64,000 nt of DNA from Priestia abyssalis (GTDB taxonomy: Bacteria; Bacillota; Bacilli; Bacillales; Bacillaceae_H). The translations under genes were made by a program, and so were the position numbers. Below the pieces are notes generated by a model. That model saw only the letters and a list, made by a program, of their open reading frames with translations, did no database searches and was not told where the DNA came from. The stretch is from positions 1,326,417-1,390,416 of the forward strand of contig NZ_KV917369.1 of the NCBI RefSeq assembly GCF_002019595.1. The letters run 5' to 3'. This document shows positions 17,252-27,532 of the stretch, one piece after another; the first letter of the stretch is position 1; every line of letters begins with the position of its first letter.

Positions 17252-18076
17252 ATGACACCATTTTTAGGGGAAGTGTTAGGAACAGCCATTTTAATTATTT
17301 TAGGCGGAGGTGTGTGTGCGGGAGTTTCGTTAAAGAAATCTTTTGCTGCGAATTCTGGCTGGATTGTGATTACATGGGGATGGGCATTGGCGGTAACGAT
17401 CGCCGTATATGCAGTAGGTCAATTTAGCGGAGCTCACTTAAACCCGGCTGTTACATTAGCACTAGCGTTTAAAGGGGATTTTGCTTGGAGCGGTGTACCA
17501 TCATATATTTTAGCTCAATTTATCGGAGCCATCATCGGGGCTGTTATGGTTTATTTGCACTATTTACCACACTGGAAAGAAACAGAAGATGCCGGCACAA
17601 AGCTCGGCGTATTCTCGACGGGCCCTGCTATTAGCCACGCATTTTCAAACGTGTTAAGTGAAATTATCGGAACATTTATCTTGGTTGTAGGCATTCTTTC
17701 AATTGGGGCGAATAAATTTACTGATGGCTTGAACCCACTAATTGTCGGTTTCTTAATCTTAAGCTTAGGGCTTTCATTGGGCGGAACAACTGGTTATGCG
17801 TTAAATCCTGCTCGTGATTTAGGTCCGAGAATCGCTCATTTCTTTCTCCCTATTCCAGGAAAAGGGGGATCTAACTGGGGGTATGCTTGGATTCCTGTAG
17901 TGGGGCCAATCCTCGGCGGATCTTTCGGTGGAGTATTTTATAAAGCGGTATTTTTAGGACAAATGACACAGGAGTTCTGGTTTGTATCAGGTGTTATGGC
18001 AATTATTTTAGTTGTATTATATTTCATAAGCAAAAAATCAACAGTTAATACACCAAATAAAAAATTAGCTGCGTAA
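17252..18076 (+). CDS. glpF: Glycerol uptake facilitator GlpF
   Basis: A 274-aa aquaglyceroporin of the inner membrane (same length as B. subtilis GlpF). It has six membrane segments and the two pore motifs GAHLNPAVTLALAF and GYALNPARDLGPR. The start ATG 17252 sits behind AGAGGAGG; upstream in-frame codons are not needed. It is the first gene of the glp operon, after the cre-overlapped promoter and GlpP-type leader, and is followed 31 nt later by glpK. Confidence 0.96.
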   Translation: MTPFLGEVLGTAILIILGGGVCAGVSLKKSFAANSGWIVITWGWALAVTIAVYAVGQFSGAHLNPAVTLALAFKGDFAWSGVPSYILAQFIGAIIGAVMVYLHYLPHWKETEDAGTKLGVFSTGPAISHAFSNVLSEIIGTFILVVGILSIGANKFTDGLNPLIVGFLILSLGLSLGGTTGYALNPARDLGPRIAHFFLPIPGKGGSNWGYAWIPVVGPILGGSFGGVFYKAVFLGQMTQEFWFVSGVMAIILVVLYFISKKSTVNTPNKKLAA

Positions 18077-18092
18077 TCGAAAGTAAATATAA

Positions 18093-19598
<1,506 letters not shown>

Positions 19599-19644
19599 TA
19601 GGTTGAGCCATAATTCAATAAACCATAAATACTGATTGTTTTAA

Positions 19645-19700
19645 TGAAAGGCCCTGCCATGAAATCTTGATTTACTGGATTTTCAAACAGGGCCTTCTCA
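19645..19700. repeat. Bipartite stem-loop repeat, copy C (first half only)
   Basis: GAAAGGCCCTG / CAGGGCCTT inverted repeat around ATCTTGATTTACTGGATTTTCA. It has the conserved core but lacks the second hairpin. It separates convergent glpK and the M28 peptidase gene and can terminate both. Confidence 0.7.
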
Positions 19701-21098
19701 TTATTCTAATTCTCTTTCTTCAAAAGGATATTCTACTTTTTGAGGGGCAACCCTCGCATGTTGTAAGGCCGGTGTATCCGGACGAGCTGCTTGATAAACA
19801 GCTGACCCAACAATTTCGGCCACATCTTGCAGTTTTTCTTTACTGATTTTATCAATGGTGTCTTCCGGTGAATGATACCACGGCTCCACAGGTGCATGAA
19901 TGAACAGGGCAGCTGGAATGCCTGCAACATGGAATGGCTCGTGATCGCTGCGCCCTTCTTTTCCATACGCAACAGCTTCTCCGTTCAATCTAGCTCCTGC
20001 AGAAGCTCCAAGGTCTGTCACGGCATTTTGTTCCCCATCAATTGTATACATAATCAGATCGCCTGCATCTTTGCTGCCTACCATATCCATTTGGAACATG
20101 CCAACGGTTCGTTTAATTTCATCATCGGATAGGGAATCCACATATTCATATGATCCAATCAGCCCATTTTCTTCAGCCCCAAATGTAACGAAGCGTAATT
20201 CTGTATCTGTTGGAAGGCTAGCCATCACGCGTGCCAGTTCTAGTGTCACGGCAGTACCAGAAGCGTCATCATTAGCACCTGGTGCTCCTTCAACGGAATC
20301 GTGGTGGGCACCGATAATCATGATTTGATTTGTATCTTTATTTTTTTGGCTTGCAGCCTTTTTGGCCACAACATTATAAGAAGTGCTTTCTTTTGTTTCT
20401 GCCCCTCCAATGTGAATGGAAGCCGTTACGGTTTGTCCAGCATCTAATTGGGAGACAATTGCTTCACCTTGCTCTTTCGTTAAAGCAAGAGCCGGAACTA
20501 GGTTTTCATCAGGACCGCCGAGTGTACCATTCAGAGTACCTGCAGAATGGTTAAAAATAAGCACTCCTTTTGCTCCCGCCTTTGCAGCATTGACAATTTT
20601 TTCGGCAAAGGATATGTCCCCCCGTTTAATAAGAGCTATTTTCCCTTCTAAATTAACCTTTGCCACATCCTCGACTGTTCCAAGACCTGCATATACGAGC
20701 TTACCACCTACGTCACCGTTGATTCCATATGTAAAAGTGCTGACATCAGAGAGCCTGTCCCCATTAACGTCAAGAGAAAATTCGTCGGCTTCTTTGTATC
20801 CCCAAAACGTAAACGGTTGCAATTCTGATTCATATCCATATGAATCAAACTGTTTTTGGATGTACTTGACGGCATTCTTTTCACCATCCGTTCCTGCCAC
20901 ACGAGGGGATTTGGAGAGGAAATCAATATGGTTATAAATACTGTCCACATTAATACGCTTAATCAATTTGTTATCAAAAGCATGGGCAGAAGGGGATGAA
21001 ACGGAAGGTGCTGCATAAACAGATGACCCTCCAATACTTACGCTCGCAGCGAGCATCAATGATAGAAGGGGCTTTTTAATAGATTTTTTACTGACCAT
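19701..21098 (-). CDS. Secreted M28 zinc aminopeptidase with PA domain (YwaD-like)
   Basis: A 465-aa exported peptidase. A basic N-terminus and hydrophobic signal (about residues 10-29, ending in VYAAPSVSS) precede a protease-associated domain (about 125-235) inserted in the catalytic fold. Zinc ligands and catalytic residues lie in GAHHDSVEGAPGANDDASG, TFGAEENGLIGS, QMDMVG and SDHEPFHVAGIPAALF. It probably releases N-terminal residues from peptides outside the cell. AAGGAGGAAGTTTATG gives the start. It resembles B. subtilis YwaD in length and domain order. Confidence 0.9.
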   Translation of the reverse strand: MVSKKSIKKPLLSLMLAASVSIGGSSVYAAPSVSSPSAHAFDNKLIKRINVDSIYNHIDFLSKSPRVAGTDGEKNAVKYIQKQFDSYGYESELQPFTFWGYKEADEFSLDVNGDRLSDVSTFTYGINGDVGGKLVYAGLGTVEDVAKVNLEGKIALIKRGDISFAEKIVNAAKAGAKGVLIFNHSAGTLNGTLGGPDENLVPALALTKEQGEAIVSQLDAGQTVTASIHIGGAETKESTSYNVVAKKAASQKNKDTNQIMIIGAHHDSVEGAPGANDDASGTAVTLELARVMASLPTDTELRFVTFGAEENGLIGSYEYVDSLSDDEIKRTVGMFQMDMVGSKDAGDLIMYTIDGEQNAVTDLGASAGARLNGEAVAYGKEGRSDHEPFHVAGIPAALFIHAPVEPWYHSPEDTIDKISKEKLQDVAEIVGSAVYQAARPDTPALQHARVAPQKVEYPFEERELE

Positions 21099-21487
21099 AA
21101 ACTTCCTCCTTGAATATGCATGAGTTATTACTAGATTATTGCTTTTGGTAAAAATAGGTAAGTTTATAATTAACCAGGTAAATATGTTCTGATTTTTGTT
21201 GGAAAGCTACTTCTTCTGCAGAAAACGGGGGCTTAAAGTCTTGTGTCGAGTATGTGTTTTGTAAGAGAAACGATTTATTCCGTTCTATTATTTGCATCCT
21301 TGAGAAGGGAGTATAGTCCTGCTTTTTATTCATTTTTCAAGAAAGTAGAAGGCGGAGGAGCTTTTTTGACATTCAACGAGAAAAACTGTTCAAAATATGA
21401 ATCAAATAATTCTTTTGTTGTAGCCACTACGTCATTTTCTTTTCTTAATATAATTAAAATAATTTCAATAGAATAAACAACTAAATT

Positions 21488-21533
21488 AAAAAGGCCTTTT
21501 CGCTATGGAAAGATGGAGCGAGAAGGCCTTTTT
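21488..21533 (-). terminator. Terminator of the pepF-like gene
   Basis: AAAAAGGCCTTTTCGCT pairs with AGCGAGAAGGCCTTTTT, one base beyond the stop; flanking T-runs exist on both strands. Confidence 0.85.
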
Positions 21534-21534
21534 A

Positions 21535-23445
21535 TTAAATCTTCCCTTGTTTTTTTAAAATCCGTTCCATCTCCGTAACAAGGGAATCGAAATAATTCAA
21601 TACATGTTCAATCGGTTTTGGAGAATTCATATCTACTCCTGCGTTTTGCAGTAATTGAATAGGATAGTCAGAGGTTCCTGCCGCCAAAAAGTCCAAGTAG
21701 CGCTTTGTTGCTGCACCTGTCGGGTCTTCTTTCATTTGTTTAACCAGTTCAAAAGCGGCTGCCATGGAAGTGGCGTATTTATATACATAATACTGCGAAT
21801 AGAAGTGAGAAATCCGAGACCATCCTACACCGGCCAGTTCGTCCACTTTATAAGAGGGACCGTGATACTTTTGGAGGACATTTGACCACATTTCGTTCAA
21901 GCCTTGAGCTGTTAAGCTTTCCTTATTGCGGACTTTGTCATGGATCTTTTTTTCAAACTCCGAATACATGGTCTGAAAATAAACCGTACCCCGAATTGTA
22001 TCGATTTGCTTGTTAATTAAAAAGAGCTTCTCGTCATCTGTTTTTGCTTTGTTGATTAAATAGTCCATCATGATAAGCTCGTTGGCGGTGGAAGCGACTT
22101 CGGCTGTGAAAATGGATTGTCCCCCATGATGATAAGGCTGCTTTTCATTCGTATAGACCGAGTTCATTGCATGTCCCATTTCATGTGCGATGGTCAGCAT
22201 GTCGTTTAATGACCCGTCATGGTTAAGTAAAATGAAGGGATGGGTATCATATGTGTCCCAATTATAGGCTCCTGTTGCCTTCTTCTTTTTTGGATAAACA
22301 TCCAGCCATCGGTTTTGAAATCCTGTATTTACTTTTTGGACGTAGTCTTTTCCAAGAGGCTGGAGTCCTTCCGATATCGTGGATTTCGCTTTGTCGATCG
22401 GGAATTTCATATCATTCACGACCGACTGATCGACAAGCGGAACATACATATCATAGGCGTGCACTTGGTCAAGTTTTAGCACCCTTTTTCGCAAATCAAT
22501 GTACCGGTGCAGAGAAGACAAGTTTTCATCGACTGTTGAAAGAAGATTGTCAAATACGCTTGCTGGAATAAAACCACTGGAGAGGCTGGCGTCTAATCCA
22601 GATTTGTAATGCCTAGTATCAGCAAGCAGCTCATCGACTTTAACTGACCCGAATAGAGAAGCAGCTGATGTATGTTTAATTCGGTCATAGCTTGTGAAAA
22701 AGGCTTTAAAGGCTGCTTTCCGGTAATCACGGTTTTCATGCTCCAATTCTGTAGGGTATGTACTTTCGGATATCTCAACGTTTCGGCCATCCGGACGTTT
22801 AATGCTTTCATATTTGATGTCTCCTACCGACGCATTGTCATAAATCTGTTCCGGCACACCTGTAAGGGGAGAGAGCCTGGCAAGTAAAGCTTCTTCTTTT
22901 TTGGATAAGGTATGTGCCTTTTGCCGATAGGAAGCTTCCAATTGGAGGGCGTACTCTTTCAAAAGAGTATCTTTTTTTATTTTTTTAAATGTTTGATCGG
23001 GAAGAGAAAGCAGTTCAGGTTCAATGTATGAAACAACGGCTCCGTAATCCGCATACAACTGCTCTGTCACTGCACATAAAGTGGCTGCATGTTCATTTTC
23101 GATATTCAAATCTTTCATAAGGTGGGCGTACAAGTATAGCTTTTCTACTTTTCGAGCTGTCTTTTCATTCAATTTGAAAAGCTGCAAAAGGGTTTTCGCA
23201 TTGTCCAGCTTACCTTCGTATTTACTCAACTTAGGTAGTAAGATTTGTTTCACATGTTGCAACTCTTTATTAAAAACCGTTTCGGACTGGTATATATCAT
23301 TTAAATTCCATGTGTTACTTTCTTGTCTTTGCTCAGCTGCCAAAGGTGTTACAGCCGGTATGGCGCTCAGCGGAGAGAGAACGAGAAGAGAGGTAACCGA
23401 TATAGATAGAAGAGATGTCTTCATTAAATTAGAGCGATTTCCCAT
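21535..23445 (-). CDS. Oligoendopeptidase F-type M3 metallopeptidase with signal peptide
   Basis: A 636-aa M3B family peptidase that cleaves oligopeptides. The zinc site is HEMGH in LTIAHEMGHAMNSVYT, with the downstream Glu in ANELIMMDYL. The C-terminal GVGWSRISHFYSQYYVYKYATSMAAA is typical of PepF. Unusually, the N-terminus (NRSNLMKTSLLSISVTSLLVLSPLSAIPAVTPLAA) looks like a Sec signal peptide, so this PepF is probably exported, whereas characterised PepF enzymes are cytosolic. The start ATG 23445 has GAAGGGGA 8 nt upstream; an upstream in-frame codon to 23463 is not needed. Confidence 0.9.
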   Translation of the reverse strand: MGNRSNLMKTSLLSISVTSLLVLSPLSAIPAVTPLAAEQRQESNTWNLNDIYQSETVFNKELQHVKQILLPKLSKYEGKLDNAKTLLQLFKLNEKTARKVEKLYLYAHLMKDLNIENEHAATLCAVTEQLYADYGAVVSYIEPELLSLPDQTFKKIKKDTLLKEYALQLEASYRQKAHTLSKKEEALLARLSPLTGVPEQIYDNASVGDIKYESIKRPDGRNVEISESTYPTELEHENRDYRKAAFKAFFTSYDRIKHTSAASLFGSVKVDELLADTRHYKSGLDASLSSGFIPASVFDNLLSTVDENLSSLHRYIDLRKRVLKLDQVHAYDMYVPLVDQSVVNDMKFPIDKAKSTISEGLQPLGKDYVQKVNTGFQNRWLDVYPKKKKATGAYNWDTYDTHPFILLNHDGSLNDMLTIAHEMGHAMNSVYTNEKQPYHHGGQSIFTAEVASTANELIMMDYLINKAKTDDEKLFLINKQIDTIRGTVYFQTMYSEFEKKIHDKVRNKESLTAQGLNEMWSNVLQKYHGPSYKVDELAGVGWSRISHFYSQYYVYKYATSMAAAFELVKQMKEDPTGAATKRYLDFLAAGTSDYPIQLLQNAGVDMNSPKPIEHVLNYFDSLVTEMERILKKQGKI

Positions 23446-23666
23446 AAAAAAATCCCCTTCCAAATTTTGAGATTATCCACTATGACTAAGCATTCCTCGA
23501 TTCCCTTGTTTTTATCCCGCATTAAAACTAAAGGGGTAGGGAGCTATACTGGAAACGATTGCTTTAAATGGGTGAATGATATGAGATTAATGAAAAGGAA
23601 AATTAAAAAAAGAGACAAGAACGAGGAAACTGCTAATCCTGAAAAACAGATAAGCTAAAAGAAAAC

Positions 23667-23864
23667 ATGTTTGAAAAAAATCCGAGGGAAGAAGTCGTAT
23701 ATATTACTGTTGATGATATTAAAAGCAATGGTGACATTAAGCTAATTGATGCAAAAGTACGAGGGATAACGTTAACGAAAGAAGAGTGGCATAAGAAATT
23801 CCCAGGAGCTTCGTTTAAAGTAAACGTAAAGACAAGCATCCTGCGAACAGGAGTAATGGATTAA
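23667..23864 (+). CDS. Small protein, hypothetical
   Basis: A 65-aa ORF (MFEKNPREEVVYITVDDIKSNGDIKLIDAKVRGI...TGVMD) with an amphipathic beta/alpha pattern that looks like a genuine protein, but only a weak ribosome binding site (AAAAGAAA). It is preceded by an unrelated open frame ending at 23658 that I do not support. No family recognised. Confidence 0.45.
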   Translation: MFEKNPREEVVYITVDDIKSNGDIKLIDAKVRGITLTKEEWHKKFPGASFKVNVKTSILRTGVMD

Positions 23865-23993
23865 TTTTAAAAAACACTTGCAATCGATTTGGAAAAAGTG
23901 TAAACTTTAAAAGTTGCTGTTTTAAACATCTTCTTTATATTCCTCGAAATGAGTTATTCTACCATTTTTCTAAAATCCCAGTTATTGAAATGT

Positions 23994-24020
23994 GTATTTT
24001 GCTAAACTTGATTCATACTG
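23994..24020 (+). promoter_or_regulatory. Candidate forespore (sigma-F/G) promoter
   Basis: GTATT (23994-23998), 15-nt spacer, CATACTG (24014-24020). This resembles sigma-G promoters (GNATR, 15-17 nt, CATNNTA) and lies immediately before a structured non-coding segment. Confidence 0.4.
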
Positions 24021-24023
24021 GCG

Positions 24024-24192
24024 CGGTCATCGGAGCCGTGAGGACGAAAGAGAGGTAGGGCTTTCGTTGTTTTAAGTTGCAAAATGAATGAATGTATGCT
24101 GATTATTTCTTAAAATATAAAGGAAACTTCACTGAGTGAGAGTTTTATTGCCCCATATAAAAAAAGCTGCCAGAAATTCTGGCAGCTTTTTT
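24024..24192 (+). ncRNA. Candidate structured small RNA (CsfG-like?)
   Basis: There is no ORF here. A short CGG-UC hairpin with an AUCG loop (24024-24039) is followed by a 7-bp stem ACGAAAG / CTTTCGT enclosing AGAGGTAGGG, then by a perfect 16-bp terminator at 24160-24192. The upstream sigma-F/G-like promoter and a purine-rich exposed loop recall CsfG, the conserved forespore sRNA of endospore formers; that identity is a guess from memory. Confidence 0.4.
24160..24192 (+). terminator. Strong intrinsic terminator
   Basis: AAAAAAGCTGCCAGAA pairs perfectly with TTCTGGCAGCTTTTTT. No protein gene lies within 290 nt upstream, so it probably ends a non-coding RNA. Confidence 0.85.
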
Positions 24193-24270
24193 GCGTTTTT
24201 CTATCTACGTTCCACTTAATAACTCGACACATCTTCATTCAATCAAGACGCATTACAATTGGAGATACAG

Positions 24271-24320
24271 ACAACCGTCATCCGCTTCGGTCATGCCTAA
24301 TTTTCTAAATCGATTTATAT
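24271..24320 (-). repeat. Dispersed repeat family 2, copy F3
   Basis: Minus-strand reading: ATAAATCGATTTAGAAAATT then AGGCATGACCGAAG. It shares the ATCGATTTAGAA and CATGACC blocks with copies at 27443 (minus), 49722 (plus) and 62883 (plus). Confidence 0.5.
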
Positions 24321-24336
24321 TTTTTTCTGAAAAGTG

Positions 24337-24366
24337 TTGACATAGAATTGAAATTGACCTTATAAT
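24337..24366 (+). promoter_or_regulatory. Promoter of the tandem T-box leader
   Basis: TTGACA (24337-24342), 18-nt spacer, perfect TATAAT (24361-24366), about 50 nt before the first T-box. Confidence 0.8.
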
Positions 24367-24415
24367 ACAAATCATAACAAAGAAACATTAACAAAATCTG
24401 GTTTACATATATTTT

Positions 24416-24668
24416 GAGCGACGAAAGGAAACGAGTAGTGCTTTATCTCCCTGTTTTAGAGAGCTGATGGTCGGTGCGAATCAGTACAAAGATAAGCATG
24501 AATTACAATCCTGGAGCTTCTTTTTCGTAGTAAAGAGTCCATCTTTATGAAGGGAAAGACGGTCATATGATCGTTAACAATATCAAGAGGTGAACAAACT
24601 TGTTCACAACTAGGGTGGTACCGCGATAATCATCGTCCCTACTGGTTAACCAGTAGGGGCTTTTTTAT
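24416..24668 (+). ncRNA. T-box leader 1 (probable tyrosine specifier)
   Basis: Stem I contains GAAACGAGTAGTG, AGAGAGC and GGTCGGTGCGA; the specifier loop reads GAATTACAA, whose best triplet is TAC (Tyr). The T-box AGGGTGGTACCGCG is followed by the terminator CCCTACTGGTT / AACCAGTAGGGG with CTTTTTT. Uncharged tRNA binding would favour read-through into the second leader. Confidence 0.93.
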
Positions 24669-24697
24669 TAGCATCCCTCTATAATTTCATAAGCAAT

Positions 24698-24957
24698 GAG
24701 CAACGAAAGGAAACGAGTAGTGTCTTATCTCCCTGTTTTAGAGAGCTGATGGTCGGTGCGAATCAGCACAAAGATAAGCATGAATTACAATCCTGGAGCT
24801 TCTTTTTCGTAGTAAAGAGTCCATCTTTATGAAGGGAAAGACGGTCATATGATCGTTAACAATATCAAGAGGTGAACAAACTTGTTCACAATGAGGGTGG
24901 TACCGCGGTGAAAATCGTCCCTGTCGTTAATCTAATACGGCAGGGACGATTTTTTAT
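24698..24957 (+). ncRNA. T-box leader 2 (probable tyrosine specifier)
   Basis: A near-identical copy of leader 1, offset 282 nt. Stem I to stem III differ by only a few bases (for example GTGCTTTATC versus GTGTCTTATC). The T-box AGGGTGGTACCGCGG and terminator region (AAAATCGTCCCTGTCG... CGGCAGGGACGATTTTTT) have diverged from copy 1. It has the same TAC specifier reading and directly precedes aroA(G). Confidence 0.93.
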
Positions 24958-25098
24958 TTTAAGGAGGTGAGGCAAACTCAGTAGATTGAGAGGAAATACA
25001 AACTTTTCTAGTCGGAAAATTTCCAATATTCTATTTGTTTGTAGATGCAAACACTTGTATTTTAATATAAAACTAACACAATTCAGGAGGAATAAACC

Positions 25099-26175
25099 AT
25101 GAGCACAAATGAATTAACGGTATTACGAAACAAAATCGATCAAATTAATTTACAGATTTTAAAGTTGTTAAACGAGCGTGGAGAAATTGCTCAAGAAATT
25201 GGCCAGCAAAAGAAAAAGCAAGGGGTTAATCGATTTGATCCAGTTCGCGAAAGAGAAGCGCTCGATTTGATTGCGGAGCACCATAATGGCCCGTTTGAAT
25301 TATCAACGATTCAACATATTTTCAAGGAGATTTTCAAAGCGAGCCTTGAATTGCAGGAAGATGATCATCGTAAAGCCTTACTTGTTTCCAGAAAAGCTCG
25401 CCCTGAAAATACGATTGTAGATATAAACGGGGAAACGATTGGAGACGGCCAACAGCGTTTCATTATGGGCCCATGTGCAGTTGAAAGCTATGAGCAAGTG
25501 AAAGAGGTTGCATTAGCTATGAAAGAACAAGGACTTACACTCATGCGCGGCGGAGCGTTCAAGCCTCGTACTTCCCCATACGATTTCCAGGGGTTAGGTG
25601 TGGAAGGACTGCAAATTTTAAGAAAAGTGGCCGATGAAGTAGGAATGTCCATCATCAGTGAAATCGTCACACCGCATGATGTAGAAATCGCTTTAGAATA
25701 TGTGGATGTCATTCAAGTTGGGGCACGTAACATGCAAAATTTCGAACTACTTAAAACAGTCGGAAAGATCAATAAACCAGTCCTTTTAAAACGCGGTCTT
25801 GCTGCTACGATTGAAGAGTTCATTAATGCAGCAGAATACATCATTGCCCAAGGAAACGATCAAATCATCTTATGTGAACGCGGAATTCGCACATACGAAA
25901 AAGCAACAAGAAATACATTGGATATTTCGGCTGTTCCAATTTTAAAGAAAGAGACACATTTACCGGTTGTCGTCGATGTCACGCACTCTACAGGAAGAAG
26001 AGATTTACTGTTGCCAACGGCCAAAGCGGCACTCGCAATCGGTGCTGATGCCATCATGGCGGAAGTTCACCCGGACCCGGCAGTTGCCTTATCCGATTCA
26101 GCTCAGCAAATGAACATTCCTCAGTTCAACGAGTTCATCAATGAATTGAGCGAGTTTAAAGGAAAGCTGGCATAA
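25099..26175 (+). CDS. aroA: Bifunctional chorismate mutase / DAHP synthase
   Basis: A 358-aa enzyme catalysing the first step of the shikimate pathway, with a regulatory AroQ-type chorismate mutase domain fused at the N-terminus. The mutase covers about residues 1-90 ([27 protein letters not shown]...VNRFDPVRE). The DAHP synthase covers the rest ([67 protein letters not shown]). This is the Bacillus AroA(G) architecture. It is controlled by two tandem T-boxes, apparently sensing tyrosine supply. Start ATG 25099 with AGGAGG. Confidence 0.97.
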   Translation: MSTNELTVLRNKIDQINLQILKLLNERGEIAQEIGQQKKKQGVNRFDPVREREALDLIAEHHNGPFELSTIQHIFKEIFKASLELQEDDHRKALLVSRKARPENTIVDINGETIGDGQQRFIMGPCAVESYEQVKEVALAMKEQGLTLMRGGAFKPRTSPYDFQGLGVEGLQILRKVADEVGMSIISEIVTPHDVEIALEYVDVIQVGARNMQNFELLKTVGKINKPVLLKRGLAATIEEFINAAEYIIAQGNDQIILCERGIRTYEKATRNTLDISAVPILKKETHLPVVVDVTHSTGRRDLLLPTAKAALAIGADAIMAEVHPDPAVALSDSAQQMNIPQFNEFINELSEFKGKLA

Positions 26176-26183
26176 AGTGCACC

Positions 26184-26215
26184 TTCACTCAGCGGAGGGT
26201 TATCCCCGCTGAGTG
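26184..26215 (+). terminator. Hairpin between aroA and aroC
   Basis: CACTCAGCGG / CCGCTGAGTG stem with an 11-nt loop and no following T-run. It may be an mRNA stabiliser or weak terminator rather than an operon end. Confidence 0.45.
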
Positions 26216-26244
26216 TTAGTTGAACCTAAGGGAGGAAAGATACG

Positions 26245-27414
26245 ATGAGATATTTAACAGCAGGAGAATCACATGGTCCTCAGCTAACAGTCATTATTGA
26301 AGGAGTGCCGGCAGGATTGGAACTGGCAGCAGAGGATATTAACGAAGAGCTGGCAAGACGCCAAAAAGGATACGGGCGCGGAAGACGTATGCAGATCGAA
26401 AAAGATCAAGTGCAAATTTTAAGCGGAGTCCGACATGGCATGACACTTGGCTCTCCCATCACCCTCGTTGTCGTGAACGATGATTACAAGCATTGGACGA
26501 AAATTATGGGAGCAGAACCTTTGGAGGGCGAATCCGCAGAAGTAAAACGGCAAATCACAAGACCGCGTCCAGGACATGCTGACTTAAATGGTGCCATTAA
26601 ATATGGGCATCGGGACATGCGTAATGTATTAGAGCGGTCTTCAGCAAGGGAGACGACGGTTCGGGTAGCCGCAGGGGCTGTGGCAAAGAAAATTCTTTCC
26701 GAACTGGGGGTCCAAATTGCAGGACATGTACTTGAAATTGGTGGAGTCCAAGCAAGCATTAAATTTTATCCATCTGTGGAGGAGATGAAAGAGAGAGTGG
26801 AAGCTTCCCCTGTACGCTGCTTGGATAAAGAAGCGGAACCGCTCATGATGAAAATGATCGATGAGGCAAAAGAAAATGGAGACTCGATCGGAGGTATAGT
26901 GGAAGTTATAGCTGAAGGAATGCCGATTGGCGTAGGCAGCTATACGCATTACGACCGGAAACTGGATTCAAAATTGGCAGGAGCGGTGATGAGCATCAAC
27001 GCCTTTAAAGGTGTTGAAATCGGAGTGGGGTTTGAAGCGGCCCGAACGCCGGGAAGTGCTGTGCATGATGAAATCACATGGAATGAAGAACAGGGATATG
27101 TGAGAAAAACAAATCGCGCAGGCGGCCTTGAGGGAGGAATGACAACAGGTATGCCAATCGTCGTCAGAGGTGTAATGAAGCCGATTCCAACCCTTTACAA
27201 ACCGCTTGAGAGCGTAGATATCGAGACGAAGCAACCGTTTCAAGCGAGCATCGAGCGATCCGATAGCTGTGCAGTGCCTGCTGCGGGTGTTGTCGCCGAA
27301 TCCGTAGTAGCGTGGGAACTCGCCAACGCCCTTGTAGAACAGTTTGGTCAAGATCGCATGGAATGGATTCATCAAAACATTGAAGCGCACAAAAAATACG
27401 CAAGAGAGTTTTGA
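26245..27414 (+). CDS. aroC: Chorismate synthase
   Basis: A 389-aa FMN-dependent enzyme producing chorismate from EPSP (called aroF in B. subtilis). Signature segments are [78 protein letters not shown] and [15 protein letters not shown], all family hallmarks. It starts 69 nt after aroA with GGGAGGAAAG. In B. subtilis aroB, aroH and the trp genes follow; here the next gene is hisC. Confidence 0.97.
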   Translation: MRYLTAGESHGPQLTVIIEGVPAGLELAAEDINEELARRQKGYGRGRRMQIEKDQVQILSGVRHGMTLGSPITLVVVNDDYKHWTKIMGAEPLEGESAEVKRQITRPRPGHADLNGAIKYGHRDMRNVLERSSARETTVRVAAGAVAKKILSELGVQIAGHVLEIGGVQASIKFYPSVEEMKERVEASPVRCLDKEAEPLMMKMIDEAKENGDSIGGIVEVIAEGMPIGVGSYTHYDRKLDSKLAGAVMSINAFKGVEIGVGFEAARTPGSAVHDEITWNEEQGYVRKTNRAGGLEGGMTTGMPIVVRGVMKPIPTLYKPLESVDIETKQPFQASIERSDSCAVPAAGVVAESVVAWELANALVEQFGQDRMEWIHQNIEAHKKYAREF

Positions 27415-27442
27415 TGCCAAGAAAAGCGGAACGAGCCTACTT

Positions 27443-27510
27443 TAGCTCCAGAAAATTTGGCATGGCCGTTCTTTGGTCATGTCGAATGTTCTAAATCGAT
27501 CTATATAGAT
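27443..27510 (-). repeat. Dispersed repeat family 2, copy F2
   Basis: Read on the minus strand it begins CTATATAGATCGATTTAGAA and continues with CATTCGACATGACC, AAAGAAC and GGCCATGCCAAATTTTCT. It matches copy F1 at 62883 almost base for base over about 60 nt. It sits between aroC and hisC, where the trp block would be expected. Confidence 0.65.
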
Positions 27511-27532
27511 AAACGAAAGTGAGGAATAGAAA

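Noticed and set aside
21136-21333. 65-codon minus-strand ORF between the two peptidase genes.
   Set aside because: No ribosome binding site; sequence looks like random AT-rich translation.
23467-23658. 63-codon plus-strand ORF upstream of the 23667 gene.
   Set aside because: No ribosome binding site, starts inside the divergent pepF promoter region, and has no recognisable pattern apart from a lysine-rich end.
24024-24070. GTGAGGACGAAAG looked like a hammerhead ribozyme core.
   Set aside because: The obligatory CUGANGA core and a consistent three-stem arrangement are missing; a simple hairpin sRNA with terminator fits better.
26968-27420. 150-codon minus-strand ORF opposite aroC.
   Set aside because: Shadow of a highly conserved gene; Cys/His/Phe-rich composition typical of antisense frames.
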